From Pohlia nutans (lineage: Eukaryota; Streptophyta; Bryopsida; Bryales; Mniaceae): a stretch of DNA of 64,000 nucleotides. Of the stretch, positions 1 to 11,083 are shown piece by piece (position 1 is the first letter of the stretch; the number at the start of each line of letters is the position of its first letter). The stretch is taken from positions 1,860,001 to 1,924,000 of the forward strand of contig CM040094.1 in assembly GCA_022496805.1 (NCBI GenBank), read 5' to 3'. The notes beneath the pieces are model-generated. The model was given only the letters and a program-made list of their open reading frames with translations, had not been told where the DNA came from and made no database searches. Made by a program: the position numbers and the translations under genes.

Positions 1-137
1 GGTGCTGCATAGGTTTTTGAGTGACGGATGATCGAATTTGGCAGCGAAAGTGGACGTGAGCGTGGGTATGGAAAGGGTGGTGGTGATGTGTTTGTGAACA
101 GCGGGTACTGAGGGTTGGGACACATGTGATGGCACAG

Positions 138-3100
138 GTGAAGGTGTTCGGGTCATTTGCAACTGGACTGTACTTGCCAACCAGCGACTGTGACGTACGT
201 CTCTCTGCCTGGTTCGGTTTTGGTTGAATTCCCAAGAATCCGAGAGGCTATGATTAGGCAGTGTTATAGGGAGTGGTGTATGTATGTTGGTCGTAGATTT
301 TGAGGTTGTGGTGGAAAAGCGGCAGTGGTTGTTTGAGAAGGGACGTGGTGCTTGAATGTTGACAGTGGTGTGGAGTTGTGAATTCCGTGGGGCACTTGTT
401 GGTGACAGGTGGTGGTTTTGGAGTCCGGATGTCAAGCTATACAGGACGGATTGAAAGCTCTGGCAAAAGCGTTGACGAGGGGGCAAGTGGGAAAAAGCAT
501 TCAGGTTGGTGGGAACAGTGAATTGTAGGAGGCAATTGTAATTGGTGCATTCTTCATATGAGGGCTATGGTGAAGCATTTGTGAGCAGCAGATGCTTACG
601 TTTTGAAAGCTGGTGCTGAGACAGGATGCACGTTTGTGTTTGCAAGATTTGGTTGCGGTAGATCGTTGTGGATTGGAAGTAGTCGGAAGAGCTGGTGTGT
701 GAAGTTTAGAGGCAGCAACAGTAATGGTTTTGGGGGATGTTTTGTGCTGATGTTTAGGGGGTGGTTGGGTCAGGTGATCGGAAAAGCCAGAGTGCCGATA
801 ATCAAGTTCGTGGAGACCGTGAGTAATATTCCGTTTGACATCAGGTATGTGCCGGTTACGTTTGTGGAGTTTACTTGCAAATCTAGGAAGTACACAAGAG
901 AGGCAAGGGTGAGAGACTAACGTAGAAAAAGATTGTTATGAGGTAGTTTTTGGCGCTTGCAAGTGTGGGCAGATGGTGTTTTTCCACCGGACAAAGTGAT
1001 GACTCGATGGCATGTTCTGATTTGAGCTTGTCTCACAGGGAGCAGCGACTGTTAAACGTGTGTCATGTAACTGACGCTTGGGTTGTGGTGCAGTTTCGAT
1101 GTGTCAAATGGACCTGAGGCTGCAAACTTCATCAAGGTAGGTTCTGCATTGACTGGTGTTGGGGAAAGTCCATGTGGTTGGGGAGAAAGTGATGGAATTA
1201 GAGGCGTAGGTGGTGGAGGTGTGTTGAAATGGCAGTATCTCGGATTGCTTTGTAACAGCTGGAACGGACACGATGTTGTACAGGAGGCAATGGGGGCAAT
1301 TCCACCGCTGAGGCCTTTGTGTTTGGTGCTGAAAATATTTTTGCAGCAACGAGAGCTGAATGAGGTAATGTCGGTGTGTTTGGTGTTTGGAAAGGTGGGC
1401 CTTATGAGAAATGGGCTTAGCACTTTCTTGTTTGTGAGAGCAACTAGTGGGCTGAAGAGGAAGATGCCGTTTTTCTCTTCTTTCATGATTATTTCTTCTG
1501 AGACAATGTTGCAAAGCTGCGGGCGGTGATAGGAGTGGATTTGAAGGGTTTATGGACCGTTTTAGGATGTTGAGACGGCAGTACAGTTTGAGACGGCTTG
1601 TTGGGAACTAAGTAGTGGAAGGTGATGGATATTGTGCAGGTTTATCAGGGTGGAATTGGATCGTACGCTCTACTTGTGACGATTCTGGCACATCTGCAGG
1701 TTTCTTTCATGGGCCCGATGGATCCTAAGGTGTATTTGCGAACAGGGCTTTGAGGGGAGATTCTGTGACCTCTCAAGTGTCTGCCTTGGTTCATGTGGAA
1801 GTGGTGACAAGGGGGATTCTCTTTTTAAGAGCATCTCCACCAGCAACTCTGAATTGCACTCTGAAAGTCATCTAAGAAAATTTGAGACCTACTGAGTCGT
1901 GTGTGAAATCCTGTTTGGGAGACACTTAGTAGATGCTGTTTGGAATTCGACCAAGTGGTAGTCTGACTCTTTTGTGGTGTTTCAGATGCACCCAAGCAAG
2001 CGGCGTGCCAGCAGCCGTGGTGAAGTTTTTCCACTAGAAACAAACCTGGGCATCTTGCTGGTAAGGCCTCATTGTTTGCGGATGATGGGAATCGAATATC
2101 GAAACTCGTGTCTTGATATTGTTTTGATGGTGAAGCTGATGTGGACCTGTGAACAGCAGTTGCCATGACTCTGTTTAGTTTAGGTGTGACTGCTGATGAG
2201 TTTGGGCTTGGTCTTGGCGTGTGACAAGCAAAGGGATGCGTACAGCTACCTGTGTTTATATAGTTTGGTCTGGGCAATCTTGGTCCGCAGATGCTTTGAT
2301 GCGATGTTAGAATGTGGGCTGATGGGGGGGGGGGGGGGGGGGGGGGGCGTGATGGCAGGTTGACTTTTTGGACCTGTACGGTCGGACGTTGAACATGAGG
2401 GATGTAGGTGTTTCATGTCGAGGTGGAGGAAGGTTCTTCCGCAAAAGAGATCGAGGGTAAGAACATGCTGAAGTTATAATGGCGAGGGGCATTGGTGTTG
2501 CTGGAAGGTGTGGATGTTTTTGGTGAGATTGTTTGAGGGGTTGTAGATTCCAGCTCTCTTGTTTTTGAGTCTTAGGAGTGGAAGAGAAGCAGTATCTCAT
2601 GCTCGTTACCAGCACTGTGCGCGGGGTTCTTCTTGTGGCGAGAATCATTGTGCTGACATGTGCGTGTGTTTGACGTGATTTTTTTGTTTGGTGACAGTTT
2701 TAACGATTTGAAGCGACCGTTTCTCTTGTGCGTGGAGGATCCACAGGTGAGTGATAGATTGTGGGAAAAACTGTGTCATTGTCAGTGTATCTTGGATGAA
2801 CTGCCAAGCGAATCGTCATCCCGCGTTGTTCGCACGATCGTCGCTTGCAATCCTCACGTTATGATGTGGTGTCATTTTGCAGTCACCGGATAACGATATC
2901 GGGAAGAATTCTTACGCGATTCAAAAGGTACGCAGCTGGACCCTTCATCTGTGCAATCACAAAATCAAGCTAAGGAGTTCTGAGTTCTAGAGCATGCAGT
3001 AGCAGTTGAGTGTCAAATTTGACGTGGTTGCTCACCTTTTGTCAAGTTCTACAAGATGTGTTTGTATCCTGGAAACCTCGGTGTTCTTGGCGAAATGGGA

Positions 3101-4175
3101 CAATGATCATGCTGTTGTCAATGGTGGACGTCTGGTGAACTTCACTATGAAGGACCTTTTGTGACACTCTTCTGGGAGATCTAGGTATGCCTGTGTTTAC
3201 TGAGGCGTTGCTGGCGCTTTGACACAGGTGCGGTCAGCATTCATGATGGCGCATCGGCTGCTGACAAATTTGGACGGGGACAACGAGGTGGGGCTGCTGA
3301 GTCGGATCGTGCGGATGGATGCGAAGCTGGTGGGGCGCAAGGCACCTTTGCCATCGCCAGTAAGCCTGCCTGCAAAGAGAGTACGTCGAGCGACTTTCGC
3401 TGGGTTTTACCACGAACCCAACCCGGAGGCGGAGGAGGAAGACCCGTATGTGGTTGGGGATGGAACGTTTTCAAATTCAGATTCTGGTGACGCGATGGAG
3501 TTGAAGACGCCAGTGAGAGGGCGTCGAGGGCGCTGGCAGGACTACGACGAGGATGACTTTCCAAGGGTGGAGTCCGTGGATGGTTATCTATCCAAGAGGG
3601 CCAAGAAGGCGAAGAAGTACAAGGAGAGCATGGAAGATAGAGATTCTTCGTTCCGTCGATTTGGCTATGATAGGTACAAGGAGAGCTTTGGGGGCGGAGG
3701 CGAGTATTCCAGGAAGCGGCATCGTGAGGATAGTGAATGGAGTGCTCATGATAGGGACTCACTGAAGAGGACGAAGTCGGCCTCCAATGCAACTGCGGTG
3801 GAGAGCTCCGATCTAGAGGAGGGTGAGGTGAGGCTTAGTCGGAGAGCTAGAAAGCGGGAAGAGACTCGGTTGCTGAAGAGGAAAGCTGAGAAGGTGGAAC
3901 GTGAGTGGATGATGGCAAGCGATGACGTTGTAAACGGTGAGGGAAGCCCAACGGGTTGGGATTTAGTGGGTACAGACCACGGGCATAATCATGCCTCACA
4001 TTGGGACGAGAAGGATGTAGGTAGCAGTAGGAGCAGCAAAAAGTACTCCAGATTCAAGGAGGAGAAAGCCAACAGGAAGAGAGACAGTAGGGAGGGGTCG
4101 AGAAGGGACAAACCCGAATTCACACGACGAATTGTCGTGACGCAACCTGCACACAAGAAAATAAAGTATGTGTAG
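138..4175 (+). CDS. TRL: TRF4/5 (PAPD5/7)-type non-canonical poly(A) polymerase, 3' 11 exons; 5' end outside window
   Basis: Template-independent nucleotidyltransferase that in this family adds short A tails to nuclear RNAs for exosome processing. Exons read from splice sites and conserved blocks: 138-194, 409-504, 774-844, 1094-1136, 1284-1364, 1640-1699, 1986-2060, 2359-2456, 2698-2746, 2883-2927, 3228-4175; all phases join. The first exon holds the polymerase-beta signature GSFATGLYLPTSDCD with the DxD metal ligands; SFDVSNG in exon 4 carries the third Asp. Exons 5-6 (LKIFLQQRELNE, GGIGSYALL) and 7-10 (NLGILL, LYGRTLN, VEDPQ, DNDIGKNSYAIQK) form the PAP-associated domain. The last exon adds a Lys/Arg/Glu-rich, low-complexity tail of roughly 280 residues, probably nuclear. 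The N-terminus lies upstream of the window. The symbol follows the Arabidopsis TRF4/5-like name; orthology is inferred from motifs only. Confidence 0.93.
2324..2347 (+). repeat. G24 homopolymer beside a 3' splice site
   Basis: Uninterrupted run of 24 G on the coding strand of the TRL gene. It ends 11 nt before the acceptor at 2358, where a pyrimidine tract is expected. It could form a G-quadruplex in the pre-mRNA. Its exact length may be a sequencing approximation. Confidence 0.9.
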
Positions 4176-4422
4176 GTGGACCTGTGCACTGCCAATTTCG
4201 CGCTTATCGTTGCATTTTGTTTTAGTATTTATTCTGAATGTGTTTTTGTCCAGGTTTGTTTCATGTGTTGGTGTTGTGTTTGTTGCTTCTCTGATTGTTG
4301 CTTCTCTGATTTTTCGGTGCGACTGAGTACTCTAGGGTTTGGAAAATTTCTGAAAGATATATTTAAAAAGAAAATTTCTTGATGCCATGAGCGGAAGTTT
4401 GAAGTGTTTATTCGTTAGCATA

Positions 4423-4733
4423 AGGTAGGGGTACCAATAACCGTTCAAATTTCAGATTTGGCTAGCTTATTGGAGGGCGGCTCAGGGAATCAATTTTGGT
4501 ACATGTGCAAAGTATGCTGGAATTTAAAGAATTTGGGATCATTAATTTTAGATACATCTTGAATTAGTTATGAATTTTGGAAGTAGAAGCCGTAGGGGTA
4601 CCAAAAACCGTTCAGTCTAAAATGAGCACGTTGAGTACATTCGAAATTGGAGGTGGGGGCTATAATGTACCTCCTGCTGAAATCAAGCTACTGCACGGTT
4701 TTTGGTGCCTGACGGAAATTGGTACCCCTACCT
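4423..4733. mobile_element. 311-bp MITE with TA duplication (AGGTAG family, copy C)
   Basis: Terminal inverted repeat AGGTAGGGGTACCAAT at both ends, flanked by TA at 4421-4422 and 4734-4735. The interior is homologous, in inverted orientation, to the element at 6152-6463 (shared blocks such as GGAGGTACATTATAG and TTCATAACTAATTCAA). A further copy of the terminal motif lies inside near 4592. No coding capacity. It sits about 250 bp past the TRL stop, in or just after the 3' UTR. Confidence 0.85.
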
Positions 4734-4735
4734 TA

Positions 4736-5279
4736 CGCAGGAAGTGTTAAGAATTGCTTGCCTTAACTGACAGCATAATAGAGCAATGGGAGCCAACACC
4801 CTCTTGCAATGGGACCACAGTCTAATTACAATTAGAATCTAAGTTCACGCGGCAATGACATGATAATCCCTAAATTCAGGAAATACAAATGGCATTCCTT
4901 CATTACTTCAAAAGTGGATCAAAGTGAAGATTCTCTTTTGATCCAATTTTTAAAAGTTTGCTCCATTGCACTGCTTTATTATGGTACGGAGTGAGTGTAG
5001 CAGCCAACCCATAGCTCTTTGCTAGACATACAATGCCTAAATTTTTTACTACATGCCTTGTACTAAATCTTATGTGACACCTTGTAAAATAATAATTTTT
5101 ACACAGCTAAAAAGCTATGGACTGGCTGGCCATAAAGTAGAGAACCTCATCATACGGATTTTTAACTAATTGCAACTCACCGAGTGCAAAATCATACAGT
5201 GAGCTATTTTGTCAACTTGTTGAACCCTTTAGTGCCAGGGTGGTTATGGAGAATCCAGAGTTTTTTTGTGATTTTTTTC
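4736..5279. other. Intergenic, AT-rich, with one orphan TTAA-element end
   Basis: No gene seen. A weak inverted repeat spans about 4770-4985 (CATAATAGAGCAATGG against a diverged partner). At 5226-5239 an orphan end CCCTTTAGTGCCAG preceded by TGAA matches the end of the element beginning at 5284, as if another family A element had lost its body here. Confidence 0.5.
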
Positions 5280-5283
5280 TTAA

Positions 5284-6086
5284 CCCTTTAGTGCCCAGGG
5301 TACTGTAGCTCAGAGCCCTGGATTTCAGTAGATTTTTCCACTGTGGTTGAGACTACCAAAAATAGAATGGGTTAAATTAGAAAGTAACCGTACAATTCTA
5401 TTCTCAACTCGAGAGCACACATTCTATTAAAATTTGAGAATCATCCGATGGTGGGATTGGAAGATTATAGTATGTATTTGAACTATATAATGCATGCTCA
5501 AAAACGAGATTTTGGGGGGTGTGTGACTTCAAAGTTAAATATAATTTGAGGTAAATTTTCAAAAATAAAAGCAAAGAAGTTCAGCTATGCCCTATGTCAA
5601 CACCTCTCCGTTGCAATCTTTCATATCAAAAATAGACTCACACATAAATATTGTGAGATCTATAAGTGAAAGTGACTTGTCCATGTACGGTTTAGGACAA
5701 AATTTTATACGTTGAAAATTGACAGGAGTGGGTACATTAGTCAAGATCGGATTACACACACTAATGGAAGATGAAGAAGAGAACACAATCCCAAAAAATA
5801 AAACAAGGTAACAAACTTCCAAACACAAGAAATACTACACAATACATATGTTGTATTTGTAAGTATTTACTGTATTTTCAAGTATTTGCAGTATTTTCGC
5901 GTTCTGTTGATAGGTATTTTGATAGTTGTACAATTCCAAATTGAAAATTTCTTTTTCTGGAAGGTGCGTAATGTATGTGGGCAAATCTGAACTTCAAAAC
6001 TGAAGTTCCAATTCTTCACGGATTCTCTGCTATTTACATTTCGGACGTTGTAGTGACCATAATGTGGTTAGCTGGGCACTAAAGGG
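5284..6086 (+). mobile_element. TTAA-flanked TIR element, family A, copy 1 (803 bp)
   Basis: TTAA at 5280-5283 and 6087-6090 bound a 15-bp perfect inverted repeat CCCTTTAGTGCCCAG. The interior is AT-rich without a credible ORF. It is homologous to 38766-39564 (same orientation) and 20905-21716 (inverted). TTAA target sites with CCC-starting ends recall piggyBac-type non-autonomous elements; that assignment is inference because no transposase is present. Confidence 0.85.
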
Positions 6087-6151
6087 TTAAAACTCTCTCT
6101 GTTTAAACTTATGGGTACAATTAATAGTATTTAACCCTAAATGTAAGCATA

Positions 6152-6463
6152 AGATAGGTGGCTCAAAACCCGCACAACACCTTAAACCGCTCACTAGACC
6201 TATCCTAGCTGGAGGTACATTATAGCTTCCAACCTCAAATTTCTATATAATCATGGTGTACATTTTAGGATGAATGGTTTTGGGTACACCTATGAGTTCC
6301 CCTTCCAAAATTCATAACTAATTCAATATTAATCCAAAATTATTTATTCCAATTGGTCCAATTTCCTAAATACTTTGCACATCTTCCAAGATTGATTCCT
6401 TTAATAACTCCTCATTATGAACCTGCCAATCTAAAATTTGAGCGGTTTCTGAGCCACCTACCT
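6152..6463. mobile_element. 312-bp MITE with TA duplication (AGGTAG family, copy B)
   Basis: Ends AGATAGGTGGCTCAAAACC (left) and the complement of AGGTAGGTGGCTCAGAAACC (right), flanked by TA at 6150-6151 and 6464-6465. Body homologous to 4423-4733 in the other orientation, yet terminal positions 8-13 differ from that copy while agreeing between its own two ends. It lies 16 bp inside a TTAA-element end (TTAA 6131-6134 followed by CCCTAAATG), so it seems to have inserted into one. Confidence 0.83.
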
Positions 6464-6469
6464 TAGCGT

Positions 6470-6855
6470 AACCAAACCATTGGATTGGAAGGTTATAGTA
6501 TGTCTTTGAACTATATAGTGCACACTCAAACATGAGATTTTGGAAGGTGTGTGACTTCAAAGTTAAATAGAATTTGGGTTAAATTTTCAAAAATAAAAGT
6601 GAAGAGATTCAACAATGACCTTTGTCAACACTTCTCTCTTGCAATCTTTCATGCCAAGAACGGATTCACATAAAATTTTTGTGACTTTTATACGTGATAG
6701 TGTCTCATCTATATACGGTTTAGGACAAAAATTTATATCTAAAAAATGGAAAGGAGTTGGTACATTGATCAAGACCGGAATACATACACTAATGGTACAT
6801 GAACAAGAGAACACAATTCAAAAATTTAAGACGAGATAAAAAACTTCCAAACACA
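6470..6855 (+). mobile_element. Truncated family A element
   Basis: About 375 bp homologous to the middle of the family A elements (compare 5450-5840 and 38930-39310), including the blocks around 6615-6660 and 6710-6800. Neither end of the family is found next to it on the right; on the left the TTAA end at 6131-6134 is separated from it by the MITE at 6152-6463. A remnant. Confidence 0.75.
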
Positions 6856-7370
6856 AGAAATACCTCGTAGTACAGTCAGGAAAAAAAATTCAAAAACTTT
6901 GAACAATGTGTGTGTATTAAAAAATGATCCAACTTGAAAACCGTAAAGTGCAATGCAATCACATTGGAGTGTGCTACAATGTCATTACAAATTTACACAT
7001 GTATTAGTGAAAATCATACAACAAGTTTAAAATATAATATACACTATCTATCATTGAGTGCTATCACCTTTTGCTTTACAGTGTCCATTCCAGCAAGCAT
7101 ATTTGAAATGAGCGTTTGAATTTTTTTTTGAAATACTTGAGTCCATACTTGCATCAGGAAATTCAAGGCATGTGAACATGGTGCCATGATGGTGCATTGA
7201 AATGCAATTAAGATAATTTGGTGCCAACCTCCATACCAACCTAGTATGAATAAAATGACACTAAAATTACCTTTATGCGCCATGACTAGTAAAGTAGACT
7301 CTCTGATCTTCTCTCCAATCTTCTTGTCTTCCTCTCTTACTAGACATGTCTATTACTAGTAAAGTAGACT
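6856..7370. other. Intergenic, no gene seen
   Basis: AT-rich sequence. The only structure noticed is a short direct duplication of about 27 bp (ACTAGTAAAGTAGACTCT and following bases) near 7287 and 7355, just beyond the copia gag fragment. Confidence 0.5.
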
Positions 7371-7720
7371 CTATGATCTTCTTGTCCTCTTAGCTATGTC
7401 AATTTTACCCTCGTGGTTGCCATGTTTACCTTTCTTGCCTTTGCCGTTGAACTTCTTCTTTTTCTTCTCCTTGCATTTGGATGCTTTGTAGCTATGTTTA
7501 CCACAATTGAAGCATTTACCCTTAAATGCACGAGACTTCTTAAATTGACCACCTTTTCTAACTAGTAAGGCACTAGAGGTGTCTTTTGTTTCACCAAAGG
7601 AAACACCCAATCTTTTTTCTTCCTGTAGAATCATACCAATAAGATATGATAGATTCTTCTCAGTACTGTGAATGTTGGTAAAACTGCCATGAATTTGGTA
7701 AAGAGCTTAGAAGTAAACAA
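7371..7720 (-). pseudogene. Ty1/copia gag fragment with zinc knuckle
   Basis: The minus-strand reading frame 7371-7634 contains CFNCGKHSYKASKC, a CX2CX4HX4C zinc knuckle, followed by a Lys-rich run. The arrangement is that of copia-type Gag (UBN2 family). Homologous sequence continues upstream to about 7720 in shifted frames with stops. No LTRs, protease or pol remain nearby, so this is an isolated decayed fragment. Confidence 0.7.
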
Positions 7721-8470
7721 TGTTTATTATGTGACTTGCCACAACCATAGAAGTGAGATCTTGTTCAATAAACAATATTATCTCCTTTGTTCATGAAGCC
7801 ACACTTATAGTTTTCGTACTGTCTGTCTATATATTTAGAATATGTACATACTAACTAAAGTATTACCCTATGAGTAACTTAGTCATAGACGCTTAGTCTA
7901 TAATGAGTAACTTAATTCCAACATTCCAAAGTACAATTAAGGTTTGAACCTTTTCTTCTGCTAGTAAAGTAAAGGAGGTGTCATCCGCATGCTGGGTCAT
8001 AATCTATTAGCGGCCGTGAAATGATACTAGACTTTAGGGGCTGTTTTAGTAGAAAATAATTCCAAATAATAATGCCAATTTTTTTAAAATTTATGTTGTC
8101 AACATGCCAGAAAACCAAGAAAACAAAAATATAGTTATGATGGAAGATCCAAAAATTACAGCTAAATGAAAGGGTGGCTGCCACTTTCAAACATTCTATG
8201 AAATGTTATCAATTGTGTTTGCAGTGGTTAATAAAGCGACCATTACTGTAAAAGAAAAAAATCATCAACCGTGGATGGAAGTCGAATTTACAATAATTTA
8301 TATTCTAAAAGAATTAAAAAATTAAATTTTTTTTTATTTTATTGCCGGACACTAAAATTTGAAATTAATTAATTATTTGACCGAGGGGCGATGAAGCTGT
8401 CTTTAAAGTACAGTAGTTGAATACCTCGGAGTCGTTAACTCTCTATTTCCCTAGTAATCATGGGGCTCAA
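7721..8470. other. Intergenic, no gene seen
   Basis: AT-rich sequence without a recognisable coding region, TIR pair or tandem array. A short stretch near 8037-8085 looks like the start of a Tourist-type end but has no partner. Confidence 0.4.
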
Positions 8471-8473
8471 TAT

Positions 8474-8935
8474 CTATGCGACAACTAAAAAGAAGTAGGG
8501 TGCTAGCGGAAACCCTTGCCTAACTCCCTTCTTAATCTTGAATAGTGAGGATGGTATATCATTGGCTTTCACGACAATGACAACGGCCGCGTCTTGGAAT
8601 AAAATGGCCACCATGTGATTTAACTCCTCTGGGAAGCCCATTTTCACCATGATTTTAAAGAAACATTTCCAGTCCACTATGTCATAGGCTTTTGAAAAAT
8701 CCAATTTGAAAAAAGGAGGGGTTGGTTTGATTGTTTGGTGCAAGGTAGCGTTTCTCATGTGAGAAGTAGATTGTCCAAGATAAATTTCTTTGAGAGGAAT
8801 GCGGATTGGTCAAGATTGATTATTTCGATAAGAATAAGCAAAAGTCTGAATTGCAAGGCTTTGACGTAAATTTTGTAACCCATGTCGATCAACGTGATTG
8901 GTCTCTAGTTGGTCAACGCATACTTCGGACCGTCT
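8474..8935 (-). pseudogene. LINE (non-LTR retrotransposon) reverse transcriptase fragment
   Basis: Frame 8474-8758 (-) reads LDFSKAYDIVDWKCF and KKGVRQGFPLAPYFFL, the RT palm blocks typical of plant LINEs. Upstream to about 8935 another frame shows RPI, YKIYVKAL and DQSAFLSKKFILDN, the preceding RT blocks, with at least two stops and one frameshift. The YxDD block and the endonuclease are absent. A dead 5'- and 3'-truncated copy. Confidence 0.85.
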
Positions 8936-10375
8936 TTATACATCAATTCTATTATCTCTCATTAGAAAAGAACTCGGGCCAAAAGAGGGCTGCCTCGCTG
9001 TGTTTCAAAAACCCGATGTTCTTAGCTAACCCAATGTTCTCAGCTAACCCGACGTTCTCATCCGTACCCACCTAATGTTCTCAGCCGTGATTGAACGTGA
9101 CGTTCTCAATAACGACAGGTCGTGGCATGCAATTCAAAATCCAGCTTTGCGGGAAACTGGAAACGTATACTTGGCGGGAATCCTCCGTGTACCTAGTGGA
9201 AATCCGCTATTTGTATGCTGCGACAGAATACTTGCAGCATTTTGCAACACTCTCCGATTCATGGATTTGACGTCGGAGCCTAGATGGTTCAGATGGTCGG
9301 AGCTCAGATGGTCAAAGCTCAAATGGTACTACTTCCTTCACTTTCCATGAATAACATAGAAGTTAGAAGTCTGGGCAATCTGATCATGAAAATGTTTGCA
9401 CATTTTCATCACAACTTGCATCGCACAATGGTCATATGTAGCATTTCTCGATTCTAAAAGTCATTCTACTTATATATCCAAGCTTTTGCTTAGAATATGT
9501 AGTGATTCCGCAACCTGCATAAATTCCGTTTTTTTCAGAGGACATGAAGGAAGGATGCAATTTCGGCAATTTTGTGCAATCTCTGCAATTTTTTGCAATC
9601 TCAACCAATAGTATAATTTAGAGGTTCAATTTTCAGTCTCGTCTAATCCTCCATGTTACACATGAAATATGATCTCAATTAATGTCACAGTTAATATAAT
9701 GCTTTGACATCCCTCTCGCAATTCCTATACATTCATGAATTACGTCAAAAGGACCTTGTATGTAGAGCGACTCCTATATGAATTGAATAACTTATATCTG
9801 TTCATGAATGCGTTTTTGTTTTCTTCAGATGGAACTGCATGAATGATGATTTGAGATGATTACAGGTGAATAGCTGATGTTTGCATCGGTTTCATTAAAT
9901 TATGAATATACAACTTATTTGACAGAGATTGTAACCATCTATGGTCCAACGTTCTACCTCATATTTGCAACTTGATCATAGTGTTGCAACTCGCTTGATG
10001 TATTGTACATGAACCAGTCAAAGTGTCATAGATTCTTATTAGTTCAACAAACTGGCAAAGTTTGTGAATGTTCATGACGCTCGGAATGACATCGATACTT
10101 TAAAACAAATTACTTCCCTATAGGTAATTTCAGTGCATGCAAGCAATGTAAATTCACTTGAACAGAAACTTGATATAATCCGGTGCAAGAATATGCAACT
10201 AAATTCACTGACTATTTCATGTCTCTCCAACACTCAGGATATATTACCAGAATTCCAGGGGAATCGTTTCCTTTTGCAATATACTTAATGTGTTGCATTT
10301 GCACTTTTTTCAGCATGCATGCTTATAAAATATGGTATGGTTTTTATCTGATGACATGATTGCATGTTTTGTGTG
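8936..10375. other. Intergenic with a short tandem repeat
   Basis: No gene recognised. Near 9010-9062 an 18-bp unit (ACCCAATGTTCTCAGCTA and variants) is repeated about three times. AGATGGT-type short repeats occur around 9282-9330. Open frames here are short and match no family known to me. Confidence 0.5.
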
Positions 10376-10688
10376 AGTAGAACCACCTATTAGCGGACAT
10401 GACCTATTTCCCGTACGGTCTAGAATCTTACAAATATTTTTAGAAATAGTAGATTCTGACACCTATGATCTACACCAGCTGTACATGAAAGCCTATGTCC
10501 GGCAATGGGTTTACCTACAGTAGACCCTTTGGAAATTCATAACTTATTCATATGGCGTCCAAAAAATGCATTCTAAAGTGCATGACAATTGTCATGTTTT
10601 TGCTAATCTATTTCAATTAAAATATTTTTAGTTTGCTAATGGAAACTATGCAGAAACCTTAAATGTCCAATAATAGGTGGTTCTACCT
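10376..10688. mobile_element. 313-bp MITE (AGGTAG family, copy D)
   Basis: Right end, complemented, reads AGGTAGAACCACCTATTA followed by TA at 10689-10690; left end reads AGTAGAACCACCTATTA with one base missing and a degraded TA. Length and the internal block AATTCATAACTTATTCAT place it with copies B and C (312 and 311 bp), but the inner half of its TIR is different again. Confidence 0.75.
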
Positions 10689-11083
10689 TAGCTCTGGTAC
10701 TAGCTTTGGTTCATGAAAAAAGGAGGACAAAAGACCGGATGCCTTTACAAATAACTCTATTAGAGTTATCCTTATTAAAGTCACCTTGTGTTTGAATAAG
10801 ATACCGTGAATTTTACACTAATGTACTCTTATTTGTTCACCCTAAATAGTTAAAAGGTAGGGAAGAGCTTGGTGGTCTCTCATTATTAGGTGTATAAGAG
10901 CTTGGTGGTCTTCAAACTCATGAAAAACTAGTTTAACCGTCTAGATAAACTAGTTTCCCTTGAGTTCAGAGACCATCAAGCTCTTACACACCTAATAATG
11001 ATAGACCCCAAGCTTTTCCATACTTTCTAACTATTTGGGGTGAACAAATAAAAATACATTAGTGTAAAATTCACGATATCTTA

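Noticed and set aside
603..920. Open frame of 105 codons on the plus strand
   Set aside because: It spans the TRL exon 774-844 but runs through its intron boundaries; only the exon part is conserved.
1052..1529. Overlapping frames of 136-148 codons on both strands
   Set aside because: They cover two TRL exons and the introns between; splice sites explain the conserved parts.
3241..3792. 183-codon minus-strand frame opposite the last TRL exon
   Set aside because: Shadow of the real coding strand, Ser/Pro-rich complement of a Lys/Glu/Arg-rich protein.
9075..9350. 91-codon frame
   Set aside because: No motif, ordinary codon pattern for non-coding AT-rich DNA, and flanked by short tandem repeats.
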